Part shown: positions 1-7,537 of the stretch, piece after piece
How the letters are laid out: every line of letters begins with the position of its first letter
How positions within the stretch are numbered: position 1 is the stretch's first letter
DNA from: G963676205 sp964342525
GTDB lineage: Bacteria; Campylobacterota; Campylobacteria; Campylobacterales; Arcobacteraceae
Direction of reading: 5' to 3'
Length of the DNA stretch: 11,769 nt
Assembly: GCA_964342525.1 (NCBI GenBank)
Contig: CAYFGQ010000090.1
Span: forward strand, 1 to 11,769
Translations under genes and position numbers: made by a program
Notes under the pieces: model-generated
The model's input: only the letters and a program-made list of their open reading frames with translations
Database searches by the model: none
What the model was told of the DNA's origin: nothing

Positions 1-261
1 GCACTATTTGGTGGACAAAGATTTGGTGAGATGGAGGTTTGGGCACTTGAAGCTTATGGTGCAACAAACGTACTTAAAGAGATGTTAACTACTAAGTCGG
101 ATGACGTTGAGGGTAGAACAAGAGCATATAGATCTATAGCAAACGGTGAGAATGTACCAAGTTCAGGTGTACCTGAAACATTCTTCGTACTTACAAAAGA
201 GCTTCAAGCACTAGGTCTTGATGTAGAGATTTATGAAGAGGGAATAGAAGATGAGCAATAA
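1..261 (+). CDS. rpoB: RNA polymerase beta subunit, C-terminal 86 residues (partial)
   Basis: The frame is open from the first base and ends in TAA at 259-261; the gene begins outside the window. The visible peptide starts ALFGGQRFGEMEVWALEAYG, the invariant end of bacterial RpoB, where the GGQRFGEMEVWALEAYGA segment packs against beta' at the clamp base near the active centre. The remaining residues, including the SIANGENVPSSGVPETFFVL stretch, match the C-terminal RpoB motif in which several copies of the enzyme's beta end contact beta'. The protein is part of the cytoplasmic core RNA polymerase. It is followed by rpoC with an 11-base overlap, so the two are co-transcribed and probably translationally coupled. 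Identification is by motif recognition and by the neighbouring rpoC. Confidence 0.98.
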   Translation, partial: ALFGGQRFGEMEVWALEAYGATNVLKEMLTTKSDDVEGRTRAYRSIANGENVPSSGVPETFFVLTKELQALGLDVEIYEEGIEDEQ

Positions 262-3200
262 TGAGCAAATTTTAAAACCACTAGAGGTTAAAGAACTTGA
301 AAGACCGATGGACTTTGCTGCTTTCCAATTAAGGTTAGCAAGTCCAGAGAAAATCTTATCATGGTCATCAGGTGAAGTTAAAAAACCTGAGACTATCAAC
401 TATAGAACTTTAAAACCAGAAAGAGATGGTTTATTTTGTGCAAAAATCTTTGGACCAGTAAAAGACTATGAGTGTCTTTGTGGTAAATACAAAAAGATGA
501 GATACAAAGGTGTAGTTTGTGAAAAATGTGGTGTTGAAGTAACATCTTCTAAAGTTAGAAGATCTAGAATGGGTCACATTGATCTAGTAGCACCTGTAGC
601 TCACATCTGGATGGTATCTTCTCTTCCTTCAAGAATTGGTACATTATTAGGTGTTAAACTAAAAGACCTAGAGAGAGTACTATACTATGAAGCATATATT
701 GTAGCTGAGCCAGGTGAGGCTTTCTATGACAATGAGGGTAAACAACCACTTAAAAAATATGATATCTTAAATGAAGAGCAATATAGAGCTATCGAAGAGC
801 ACTTTGAACATACTGGATTTAGAGCTAGTATGGGTGGTGAAGTAGTAAGAGAATTATTAGAGACTATTGATCTAATCGACTTACTAAACGCTCTTAGAGA
901 AGAGATGGCTGGAACTAAGTCTGAAGCTAAGAGAAAAACTATTGTAAAAAGACTTAAAGTTGTTGAAAACTTTATCAACTCAGGAAATAGACCAGAGTGG
1001 ATGATGCTTACTCAACTTCCAGTACTTGCACCAGATTTAAGACCACTTGTTGCTCTTGATGGTGGAAAATTTGCTGTATCTGATGTAAATGACTTATATA
1101 GAAGAGTTATCAACAGAAACAACAGACTTAAGAGACTAACAGAACTTGATGCACCTGAGATCATTATCAGAAATGAAAAAAGAATGCTTCAAGAAGCAGT
1201 GGACGCATTATTTGATAATGGTAAAACTGCAAATGCGGTTAAGGGTGCAAACAAAAGACCACTTAAATCATTATCTGAGATCATTAAAGGTAAGCAAGGT
1301 AGATTTAGACAAAACTTACTTGGTAAAAGGGTTGACTTCTCAGGAAGATCTGTAATCGTTGTTGGTCCTAACCTAAGAATGGATCAATGTGGTATTCCTA
1401 AGAAAATGGCGTTAGAGTTATTTAAACCACACTTAATGGCTAAACTTGAAGAGAAAGGTTATGCAACTACTTTAAAGTCAGCTAAGAGATTAATTGAAGC
1501 AGAAACAAATGAAGTATGGGAGTGCTTATCTGAGGTTGTTAGTGATTACCCAATCTTACTAAACAGAGCACCAACTCTTCACAAACTGTCAATTCAAGCA
1601 TTCCATCCAATCCTAATCGATGGTAAGGCTATCCAGTTACACCCACTAGTGTGTGCTGCGTTTAATGCCGACTTCGATGGTGACCAGATGGCTGTTCACG
1701 TTCCATTATCACAAGAAGCTATTGCTGAAGCAAAGATTCTTATGATGTCTTCACTAAATATCCTTTTACCAGCATCTGGTAGAGCGATTGCAGTACCTTC
1801 TCAGGATATGATTTTAGGTATCTATTATCTATCATTAGAAAAAGAGGGTGTTAAGGGTGAGCACAAATTATTTACAGATATTCAAGAGGTAAAAATTGCA
1901 CTTGAAACTGAAAATGTAGATATTCATGCAAAGATTAGAACTGTAATTGATGGAAGAATTGTTCATACTACAGTTGGTAGATTATTTATCTTAAATATCT
2001 TACCAGATTTTGTTCCAGTTGAATTATGGAATAAGATCTTAAAGAAAAAAGATATTGGTACATTAGTTGACTATATCTATAAACATGGTGGATATGAAGT
2101 AACTCCAAGATTCTTAGATGATTTAAAAGATCTTGGTTTCAAATATGCAACAGGTGCAGGTATCTCAATCTCTATTGATGATATTAGAGTACCAGATACA
2201 AAAGAGGGACATATTTCTGCTTCTAAAAAAGCTGTGATTGAAGTTCAAAAACAATTTGGACAAGGATTATTAACTGAGCAAGAAAGATACAATAAGATTA
2301 TTGATATCTGGACTGAAGTTAATAACAAACTGGGTGGTGAGATGATGGATTTAGTTCAATCTGATAAAGATGGATTCAATTCAATCTACATGATGGCTGA
2401 CTCAGGTGCGAGGGGTTCTGCAGCACAGATTAGACAGCTTTCAGGTATGAGGGGTCTTATGGCTAAGCCAGATGGATCAATTATTGAGACACCAATTATC
2501 TCTAACTTTAAAGAGGGACTAAACGTTCTTGAGTACTTTATTTCTACGCACGGTGCTAGAAAAGGTCTTGCCGATACAGCTCTTAAAACAGCAAATGCGG
2601 GTTACTTAACAAGAAAACTTATTGACGTTTCTCAAAATGTTAGAGTTACAGTTGAAGATTGTGGAACTCACGAAGGTATTGAAATCAATGAGATCACAGC
2701 TGGTAATGAGTTAATTGAGAGCTTAGAAGAGAGAATCACAGGTAGAGTTATTGCTGAGGATATCATCGATCCTATCTCAAATGAGATTCTTTATAATGAA
2801 GGTACTTTAATCACTGAAGAGGCTGCTGCTAAAGTTGAAGAAGCTGGAGTAAAAGCTGTAGTTATTAGAACACCACTTACTTGTAAAGAAGAACATGGTG
2901 TATGTGCTAAGTGTTATGGTCTAAACCTTGGTGAGCAAAGAAAAGTTAATCCAGGTGAAGCTGTTGGTGTACTTGCTGCACAATCAATTGGTGAGCCAGG
3001 AACACAGCTTACACTTAGAACTTTCCACGTTGGGGGAACTGCATCTGCGACTCAAACTGAGAGAGAGTTAAAAACAACAAACGAAGGTTTCATCAGATAC
3101 TACAATATCAAAACTTACACAGATAAAACTGGTAATGAGATCGTTGCAAACAGAAGAAATGCAGCTATCTTACTTGTAGAGCCTAAGATTAATGCTCCTT

Positions 3201-4774
3201 TCCATGGTATTGTTGAGATTGAAACTCTTCACGAAGAGATTATCTTAACTATTAAAGGTGAAAGTGAAGAGAAGAAATATTACCTAAGAAGAGGTGATGT
3301 TGCAAAAGCTAACGAACTTGCTGGTATTTCTGGTAAGGTTGAAGGTAAGCTTTATATCTCTTGTAAAGATGGTGATGCAATTAGCAAAAATGAGTCAATT
3401 GTTGAAGTTATTAAAGATGGTTGGAATGTACCTAACAGGATTCCTTATGCATCAATTCTTAAAACAGAAGATGGTGCTCCAGCAACTAAAACAATTGTAT
3501 CTGATGCAAAAGGTGTTGTAAAATACTTCAAACTTACTGGTGATTATCTAGAAAGAAGAGAAGATATTAAAGCTGGTGAAGAGGTAGTTGAAAAAGGTTT
3601 ATTTGCTGTTATTGTTGATGCAGATGAAAGAGAAGCTTTAAGACACTATATCTCAAGAGGATCTATTGTAGAGCTTGATGATAATGCAAAAGTTGAAAAT
3701 GATACAGTTATTGCTAAACCAGTTGATAATGAAGAGCATACAGTTATCGCTGAGTGGGATCCATACTCTAACCCAATCATTGCAACAGCAGAAGGTAAGG
3801 TTAGTTTTGAAGATGTTATCCCAGGTCTAACAGTATCTGAGCAATATGATGAATTAACTGGTCAAAGTAAGCTTGTTGTAAATGAATATATCCCAGCTGG
3901 TCATAAACCAACAGTTATCGTATCAAAAGGTGATAACATGGATAGATATGAGCTTGGACCAAAAACTGCACTTGCTGTAAGTGAAGGTGAAGAGATTGTT
4001 CTTGCTGATATTATCGGTAGAACACCAAAAGCTGTATCTAAATCTTCGGATATTACTGGGGGTCTTCCAAGAGTATCTGAGCTATTTGAAGCAAGAAGAC
4101 CTAAGATGATCGCTCAACTTGCGTCATTTGATGGTATGGTGTCTTTTGGTAAGCCACTTAGAAATAAACAAAGACTTATCATCACAGATAACTTAGGAAA
4201 TAAAGCTGAGTATCTTGTGGAAAAAGGTAAGGCTATCTTAGTACACGAAGGTGAGTTTGTTCATGCTGGTGAGGCATTAACAGATGGTCAAATCTCTCCT
4301 CATGATGTACTTAGAATTCTTGGAGAAAAAGCACTTCACTACTTCATCGTTTCTGAAGTACAAGGTGTATATAGATCTCAAGGGGTTAACATTGCCGATA
4401 AACATATTGAGACTATTCTTTCTCAAATGTTAAGACAGGTAACTATCGTAGATGGTGGAGATACAAAATTCATCGTTGGTGATATGGTATCTAAGAAAAG
4501 ATTTAAAATAGAGAATGAAAGAATTATCAAACTTGGTGGAGAGCCTGCGATTGCTGATCCATTATTACTTGGTATTACAAGAGCGGCGGTAACGTCTGAC
4601 TCTATCATCTCTGCTGCATCGTTCCAGGAGACTACAAAAGTACTTACTGAAGCAGCTATCTCTTCTAAGATGGATATGTTAGAAGACCTTAAAGAAAACG
4701 TTGTAATTGGTAGAACTATTCCAGTTGGAACAGGTCTTTATAAAGATAAAAAAATCAAATTTGAAGATCAATAA
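251..4774 (+). CDS. rpoC: RNA polymerase beta' subunit, complete (1507 aa)
   Basis: This is the catalytic beta' subunit of RNA polymerase. Visible landmarks in order: zinc ribbon 1 with C75, C77, C90 and C93; the active-site loop NADFDGD at residues 472-478, whose Asp474, Asp476 and Asp478 hold the catalytic magnesium; the bridge helix region at about 756-795 (GLNVLEYFISTHGARKGLAD); zinc site 2 with C804, C878, C885 and C888; and the trigger loop beginning QSIGEPGTQLTLRTFH at about 911. All key residues are intact. It is about 100 residues longer than the E. coli protein (1407), with the extra length mainly between the trigger loop and the conserved C-terminus, where a beta'-specific insertion is usual. 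The ATG at 251 lies inside the end of rpoB, with GAGGG about nine bases upstream as ribosome binding site; an ATG at 261 is in another frame and soon stops. Separate rpoB and rpoC argue against Helicobacter. Confidence 0.99.
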   Translation: MSNNEQILKPLEVKELERPMDFAAFQLRLASPEKILSWSSGEVKKPETINYRTLKPERDGLFCAKIFGPVKDYECLCGKYKKMRYKGVVCEKCGVEVTSSKVRRSRMGHIDLVAPVAHIWMVSSLPSRIGTLLGVKLKDLERVLYYEAYIVAEPGEAFYDNEGKQPLKKYDILNEEQYRAIEEHFEHTGFRASMGGEVVRELLETIDLIDLLNALREEMAGTKSEAKRKTIVKRLKVVENFINSGNRPEWMMLTQLPVLAPDLRPLVALDGGKFAVSDVNDLYRRVINRNNRLKRLTELDAPEIIIRNEKRMLQEAVDALFDNGKTANAVKGANKRPLKSLSEIIKGKQGRFRQNLLGKRVDFSGRSVIVVGPNLRMDQCGIPKKMALELFKPHLMAKLEEKGYATTLKSAKRLIEAETNEVWECLSEVVSDYPILLNRAPTLHKLSIQAFHPILIDGKAIQLHPLVCAAFNADFDGDQMAVHVPLSQEAIAEAKILMMSSLNILLPASGRAIAVPSQDMILGIYYLSLEKEGVKGEHKLFTDIQEVKIALETENVDIHAKIRTVIDGRIVHTTVGRLFILNILPDFVPVELWNKILKKKDIGTLVDYIYKHGGYEVTPRFLDDLKDLGFKYATGAGISISIDDIRVPDTKEGHISASKKAVIEVQKQFGQGLLTEQERYNKIIDIWTEVNNKLGGEMMDLVQSDKDGFNSIYMMADSGARGSAAQIRQLSGMRGLMAKPDGSIIETPIISNFKEGLNVLEYFISTHGARKGLADTALKTANAGYLTRKLIDVSQNVRVTVEDCGTHEGIEINEITAGNELIESLEERITGRVIAEDIIDPISNEILYNEGTLITEEAAAKVEEAGVKAVVIRTPLTCKEEHGVCAKCYGLNLGEQRKVNPGEAVGVLAAQSIGEPGTQLTLRTFHVGGTASATQTERELKTTNEGFIRYYNIKTYTDKTGNEIVANRRNAAILLVEPKINAPFHGIVEIETLHEEIILTIKGESEEKKYYLRRGDVAKANELAGISGKVEGKLYISCKDGDAISKNESIVEVIKDGWNVPNRIPYASILKTEDGAPATKTIVSDAKGVVKYFKLTGDYLERREDIKAGEEVVEKGLFAVIVDADEREALRHYISRGSIVELDDNAKVENDTVIAKPVDNEEHTVIAEWDPYSNPIIATAEGKVSFEDVIPGLTVSEQYDELTGQSKLVVNEYIPAGHKPTVIVSKGDNMDRYELGPKTALAVSEGEEIVLADIIGRTPKAVSKSSDITGGLPRVSELFEARRPKMIAQLASFDGMVSFGKPLRNKQRLIITDNLGNKAEYLVEKGKAILVHEGEFVHAGEALTDGQISPHDVLRILGEKALHYFIVSEVQGVYRSQGVNIADKHIETILSQMLRQVTIVDGGDTKFIVGDMVSKKRFKIENERIIKLGGEPAIADPLLLGITRAAVTSDSIISAASFQETTKVLTEAAISSKMDMLEDLKENVVIGRTIPVGTGLYKDKKIKFEDQ

Positions 4775-4777
4775 TTA

Positions 4778-4798
4778 ATCCGCACCTTGTGTGCGGAT
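4778..4798 (+). terminator. Hairpin after rpoC, lacking a U tract (weak terminator, attenuator or processing site)
   Basis: An 8-bp perfect stem (ATCCGCAC, 4778-4785, with GTGCGGAT, 4791-4798) closes a five-base loop, four bases after the rpoC stop. It is followed by ATATCATATAC and not by a run of T, so it does not look like an efficient intrinsic terminator. It sits directly in front of the next reading frame, whose ATG is at 4809. It could protect the rpoC 3' end, attenuate read-through or be a processing point; the sequence does not decide. Confidence 0.4.
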
Positions 4799-4808
4799 AT
4801 CATATACA

Positions 4809-5192
4809 ATGACAACACTTTTAATCCTAGTAATCTTATTTGTAATCTTAGAGATTTTTGAATCCTCATGGCAAAAGTCTGAAACTTTATTTGGATTAAT
4901 CCATAACAACTACTACATTTATAAGAAAAATATATTTTTCTATTTTTCATTACATAGTACATTTTTTTATACATTAATTTTAGCAATCTATTTAAATAAC
5001 TTTGGTTTTTGGATGAGTTCAATCATAGTTATAAAATTCTTAGATATTGCATTTAAACTATCACTTTTTAAAAAGATAGATAATGGACAAGAGTTAACAG
5101 AACTTATGCCAATGGATATGAAAATGACAAATACCTTTAGATATTTTAATGTAGTTATCTATCCTCTTACCTTTATTTTCGCTGTTGTATAA
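4809..5192 (+). CDS. Small integral membrane protein of unknown function (127 aa)
   Basis: I do not recognise a named family. The protein is very hydrophobic, with probable membrane segments at about residues 2-18, 42-62, 66-84 and 112-127, the last running to the C-terminus (YPLTFIFAVV). The loop at 86-110 is polar and methionine-rich (ELMPMDMKMTN). The frame stays open to a GTG at 4791, but that codon is inside the hairpin after rpoC, so the ATG at 4809, giving MTTLLILV, is the better start. Its ribosome binding site is weak (GGA at 4795-4797). It lies 34 bases after rpoC on the same strand and 53 bases before the antiporter, so it may be expressed by read-through from the RNA polymerase operon. 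The AT-rich codon use is like that of its neighbours. It is probably real because of its length and consistent membrane pattern, but it has no assignable role. Confidence 0.75.
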   Translation: MTTLLILVILFVILEIFESSWQKSETLFGLIHNNYYIYKKNIFFYFSLHSTFFYTLILAIYLNNFGFWMSSIIVIKFLDIAFKLSLFKKIDNGQELTELMPMDMKMTNTFRYFNVVIYPLTFIFAVV

Positions 5193-5233
5193 AACATACA
5201 CAATTAAATAATTAAATCCATTTTCCATTTGGA

Positions 5234-5239
5234 TATAAT
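5234..5239 (+). promoter_or_regulatory. Consensus -10 box immediately before the antiporter gene
   Basis: TATAAT lies seven bases before the ATG at 5246, in an AT-rich stretch of the kind seen at Campylobacterota sigma-70 promoters, where the -35 box is poorly conserved. A start six or seven bases downstream would fall at or next to the ATG. No convincing Shine-Dalgarno sequence precedes the ATG. The element is seen in the sequence; its use as a promoter is inference. Confidence 0.4.
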
Positions 5240-5245
5240 CCAAGA

Positions 5246-6865
5246 ATGGAAACATTATTATTAGTAATCTTTGTAACTATAGCTACGGCTACAGTTCTAA
5301 ATATCATTTTAAAGAAATTAAATATATCCCATATTATTGGGTATATTATTACAGGTACTATTGTAAGTTATATATTTCACTTCAATGGGCAAAATATTCA
5401 TACCCTTGATTTAGTAGGGGAGTTTGGTATAGCCTTTTTGATGTTTACCATTGGACTTGAGCTTAATATATCTAAGATCAAAAAGATGAAAGATATCTTA
5501 CTTGTAAATGGATTCTTACAAGTATTTCTAACGATGGTTGTAACATTTGTGATGGGTCATTATGTATTTGGACTTGATCTAAATACATCCATAATAGTTG
5601 CTCTTGCTTTTTCATTATCATCAACTGCTATAGTTCTTACCTATCTAAAAGAATCAAAAGATATCCATACCCCATATGGACAAAAATCTATGGGTATACT
5701 TATCTTTCAAGATTTAGCAATAATCCCTATTTTGTTACTTATAGGATTTATGAGTTCATCTGACTTGTCTATTTCACAAGTGATAATTCAAACAATTTTT
5801 TCAGCTCTGATAATTGTAGTTGGATTATTTACAGTTGGAAAGATGGTTGTGAAATCACTACTAAAGCTATCAGCAAAAACTGGTCTAGAAGAACTGTTTT
5901 TAGGATCAGTATTTACAATAGTTTTAGGTGCTTCACTTTTAGCTCATACTGTTGGATTTACATATTCTTTAGGGGCTTTTTTAGCGGGTATGATCATAGC
6001 TGATACAGGATTTAATGTAAAAGTTGAATCTGATATTGCTTCATATAAAGATTTACTACTTGGAACATTTTTCTTCGCAGTGGGTACTAAAATAGATATA
6101 GTTTATTTTATGTCAAATATTCATATCATAGTAGCTATATTTTTACTAATCTTTTTATTTAAAGCTATAGTGATATATTTTCTTATCCGTCGTAAAGCAG
6201 ATAAAAATACTTCAGCAAAAACTGCTCTAGCATTAGCTCAAGTGGGTGAGTTTTCATTCGCCATATTTGCTTTAGCAGCAAATGATAATTTGATAAGTTC
6301 AGAGATGGCAAGCTTTTTAGTTTTTATCACTGTTATATCTATGATACTTACACCTTTTATCATAAACAATATCTATAAGATATCTGGTCTTTTTGAAAAA
6401 GAGTTTTATGAGTCGGATGTGATTACACCTATTGAAGCAAAAGATCATGTGGTGATAGCTGGTTTTTCAGAGCTTGGTCGTATTATCGCTAGGGATTTAT
6501 CAAAAAGGGGTATAAGTTTTGTAATCATCTCTGATAACCTTAGACATGTACTTTTAGCTAGAAAAAATGGATATATGGGTTACTTTGGTCACTTGGATAA
6601 AAAGCCCGTTTTAGAGTCCTTAAAAGTGGATCAGGCTTCATCTGTGATTATCACTATAAATAATATCAAAACTAAGAGGTTGATTTGTGAGGCTGTTTTA
6701 GATTTTGATAGGGATGCGAATATTATTGTGAAGATAGATACTTCAGATACTAGAAAGGCTTTAAAGGATTTACGTATTAAGAAGTTTATTGATTCTAATT
6801 TAGAGGTGGGGAATATTATCACTAAAGAGGCTATTTCTTACAAGAATGGGTTTTGTAATATATAG
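5246..6865 (+). CDS. Cation:proton antiporter of the CPA2 (KefB/KefC-like) family with C-terminal TrkA-N domain (539 aa)
   Basis: This is an inner-membrane monovalent cation/proton antiporter. Residues 1 to about 380 form the hydrophobic Na+/H+ exchanger domain with a dozen or so helices: GYIITG near 32-37, the GIAFLMFTIGLELN segment at 61-74, and IFQDLAIIP at 153-161, where Gln155-Asp156 match the QD pair typical of CPA2 transporters and needed for ion exchange. A cytosolic Rossmann domain of the TrkA-N (RCK) type follows from about 400, with VVIAGFSELG and the nucleotide-binding glycines Gly406 and Gly411 in the G-x-S-x-x-G variant; such domains gate transport through NAD(H) or other ligands. 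The start fits the family, whose members begin with a short hydrophobic stretch like METLLLVIF. Length is normal for a KefB-like protein without an added C-terminal domain. KefB/C would respond to glutathione adducts, but nothing seen proves that or a K+ over Na+ preference. Confidence 0.9.
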   Translation: METLLLVIFVTIATATVLNIILKKLNISHIIGYIITGTIVSYIFHFNGQNIHTLDLVGEFGIAFLMFTIGLELNISKIKKMKDILLVNGFLQVFLTMVVTFVMGHYVFGLDLNTSIIVALAFSLSSTAIVLTYLKESKDIHTPYGQKSMGILIFQDLAIIPILLLIGFMSSSDLSISQVIIQTIFSALIIVVGLFTVGKMVVKSLLKLSAKTGLEELFLGSVFTIVLGASLLAHTVGFTYSLGAFLAGMIIADTGFNVKVESDIASYKDLLLGTFFFAVGTKIDIVYFMSNIHIIVAIFLLIFLFKAIVIYFLIRRKADKNTSAKTALALAQVGEFSFAIFALAANDNLISSEMASFLVFITVISMILTPFIINNIYKISGLFEKEFYESDVITPIEAKDHVVIAGFSELGRIIARDLSKRGISFVIISDNLRHVLLARKNGYMGYFGHLDKKPVLESLKVDQASSVIITINNIKTKRLICEAVLDFDRDANIIVKIDTSDTRKALKDLRIKKFIDSNLEVGNIITKEAISYKNGFCNI

Positions 6866-7004
6866 ATAAGGATTCTCTTAAATTTGTTTGTTTTTTGGAT
6901 TCTTATTAGTAACAACCAAGACAAGATAGATTGTGAGTTAGTGTAGTTACATCGCTTTGATTCCTGTGTCTTTTTTTACCGGAAAAAAGGCACCAAAAAC
7001 CTCT
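6866..7004. other. Noncoding stretch after the antiporter
   Basis: No gene is supported here. A T-rich run at 6885-6896 follows weak dyads (two GGATTCT copies near 6869 and 6898), which could end the antiporter transcript but makes no convincing stem. From about 6960 base composition turns GC-richer and runs of pyrimidines and purines appear, including a T-run and an A-run facing each other around CCGG (6971-6988). This is the left flank of the large palindrome. Confidence 0.4.
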
Positions 7005-7161
7005 CCACCCGATGAAAATGTTCTCCCAAGATTCCACAAAATATTTACTGCGGAGCCAAACTCGAGAAAAAAGGTGCGCCCCGGCACCTTTCTTTCCCTC
7101 AAACACGTGGCTCCTGTTCCCCGTAAATATTTTACTCCATCTTGGCATTTTCAAAGGGTGG
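7005..7161. repeat. Large imperfect palindrome (~157 bp) in the intergenic island
   Basis: The two halves are imperfect reverse complements centred near 7080. Paired blocks, outside to inside: CCACCC 7005-7010 with GGGTGG 7156-7161; GAAAATG 7014-7020 with CATTTTC 7146-7152; CCAAGAT 7026-7032 with ATCTTGG 7139-7145; AAAATATTTAC 7038-7048 with GTAAATATTTT 7123-7133 (11 bp perfect); GGAGCC 7052-7057 with GGCTCC 7109-7114; AAAGGTGC 7070-7077 with GCACCTTT 7084-7091. All blocks are in the same order, so a transcript from either strand could fold into one long hairpin. The segment is richer in GC than its surroundings. Because of the symmetry, both strands carry similar meaningless open frames. It may be a dispersed palindromic repeat, the relic of two head-to-head copies of one element, or a long terminator; it is not recognised as a named family. 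Confidence 0.75.
7067..7094. terminator. Central hairpin of the palindrome, candidate bidirectional intrinsic terminator
   Basis: AAAGGTGC (7070-7077) pairs perfectly with GCACCTTT (7084-7091) around a six-base GC-rich loop. On the minus strand the stem is followed by six T and on the plus strand by TTTCTTT, so it has terminator character in both directions. It lies 200 bases after the antiporter and about 460 bases after the end of the minus-strand transposase gene. Confidence 0.5.
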
Positions 7162-7310
7162 ATTCTTTTCTTTGACGTTTATTTTTCTTCAGATTTTTTG
7201 ATTTTGGGAGATGATAGATATTTTAGAATTAGAGAACCAACAATAAATGAGAGAATTGAGTTCAAGGGGAACTTTATATCTACGCCAGTGTTGGTCCACA
7301 TCTGCAGAAG
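7162..7310. other. Noncoding stretch between the two inverted-repeat elements
   Basis: No gene is supported. The only structure seen is a small hairpin, AGTTC 7259-7263 with GAACT 7269-7273. The base composition is T-rich from 7161 to 7200, then A-rich, then more GC-balanced from about 7280. Confidence 0.4.
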
Positions 7311-7430
7311 CTAAAATTTCAAATATTGTTTACGAAACAAGCCGAGGACTGTCTGAACGGATAAAAGGTGCTAAATGCACATTTTAGGAGAGAGTTCCGC
7401 AGGCAAGTAAACAATATTTGAAATTTTTAG
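7311..7430. repeat. 120-bp structured element closed by a 23-bp inverted repeat (candidate ncRNA or MITE-like element)
   Basis: The arm at 7311-7333 is the reverse complement of 7407-7430 apart from one extra T, and 21 base pairs are uninterrupted (GTAAACAATATTTGAAATTTT on the right arm, less its last base, shows the motif). The interior is GC-richer and also folds: GCC 7341-7343 with GGC 7402-7404, GAAC 7355-7358 with GTTC 7394-7397, and an inner hairpin of TAAAA and GTGC (7362-7371) with GCAC and TTTTA (7377-7386), one G-A mismatch and a TAAAT loop. Three nested helices in the same register favour a structured RNA or a single-strand DNA fold over chance. There is no open frame across it. 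No Rfam family known to me fits; it is not recognisable as RNase P, SRP, 6S, tmRNA or an integron attC site. Function and transcribed strand are unknown. Confidence 0.65.
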
Positions 7431-7487
7431 GAACCCGAAGGGCTTCGAAGCCGTGGTTGTTTTTGCTTCCTTTTCGTCAACACAAAA
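7431..7487. other. Palindrome-rich noncoding stretch next to the insertion sequence
   Basis: It contains a perfect 12-bp palindrome GGCTTCGAAGCC at 7441-7452, overlapped by CGAAG/CTTCG (7437-7448), then a T-rich to GC-mixed tail. It directly joins the element ending at 7430 and stops at the presumed insertion-sequence edge, so it may be part of the same dispersed element. No coding potential is supported. Confidence 0.45.
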
Positions 7488-7537
7488 GTTGCCACCTTAA
7501 AAAGCACTAAAAATAAAAGCTAATATACTAAAAAGAA

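Noticed and set aside
724..4608. Several 61-84-residue open frames inside rpoC in other frames
   Set aside because: All are out of frame with the fully conserved RpoC reading frame.
4768..5022. Minus-strand 84-residue open frame opposite the small membrane protein
   Set aside because: It is a shadow of the plus-strand gene, begins in its middle, has no ribosome binding site and no family pattern.
6906..7314. Open frames on both strands over the palindrome (minus 7154-6906; plus 6957-7175 and 7012-7314)
   Set aside because: They have no ribosome binding sites and unusual composition, and their similarity to each other follows from the inverted repeat. They end at arbitrary points and match no protein family I know.
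7311..7430. Known ncRNA such as RNase P, SRP, 6S, tmRNA or integron attC site
   Set aside because: None of their diagnostic motifs is seen, and the nested helices do not match; the element is therefore reported as unassigned.
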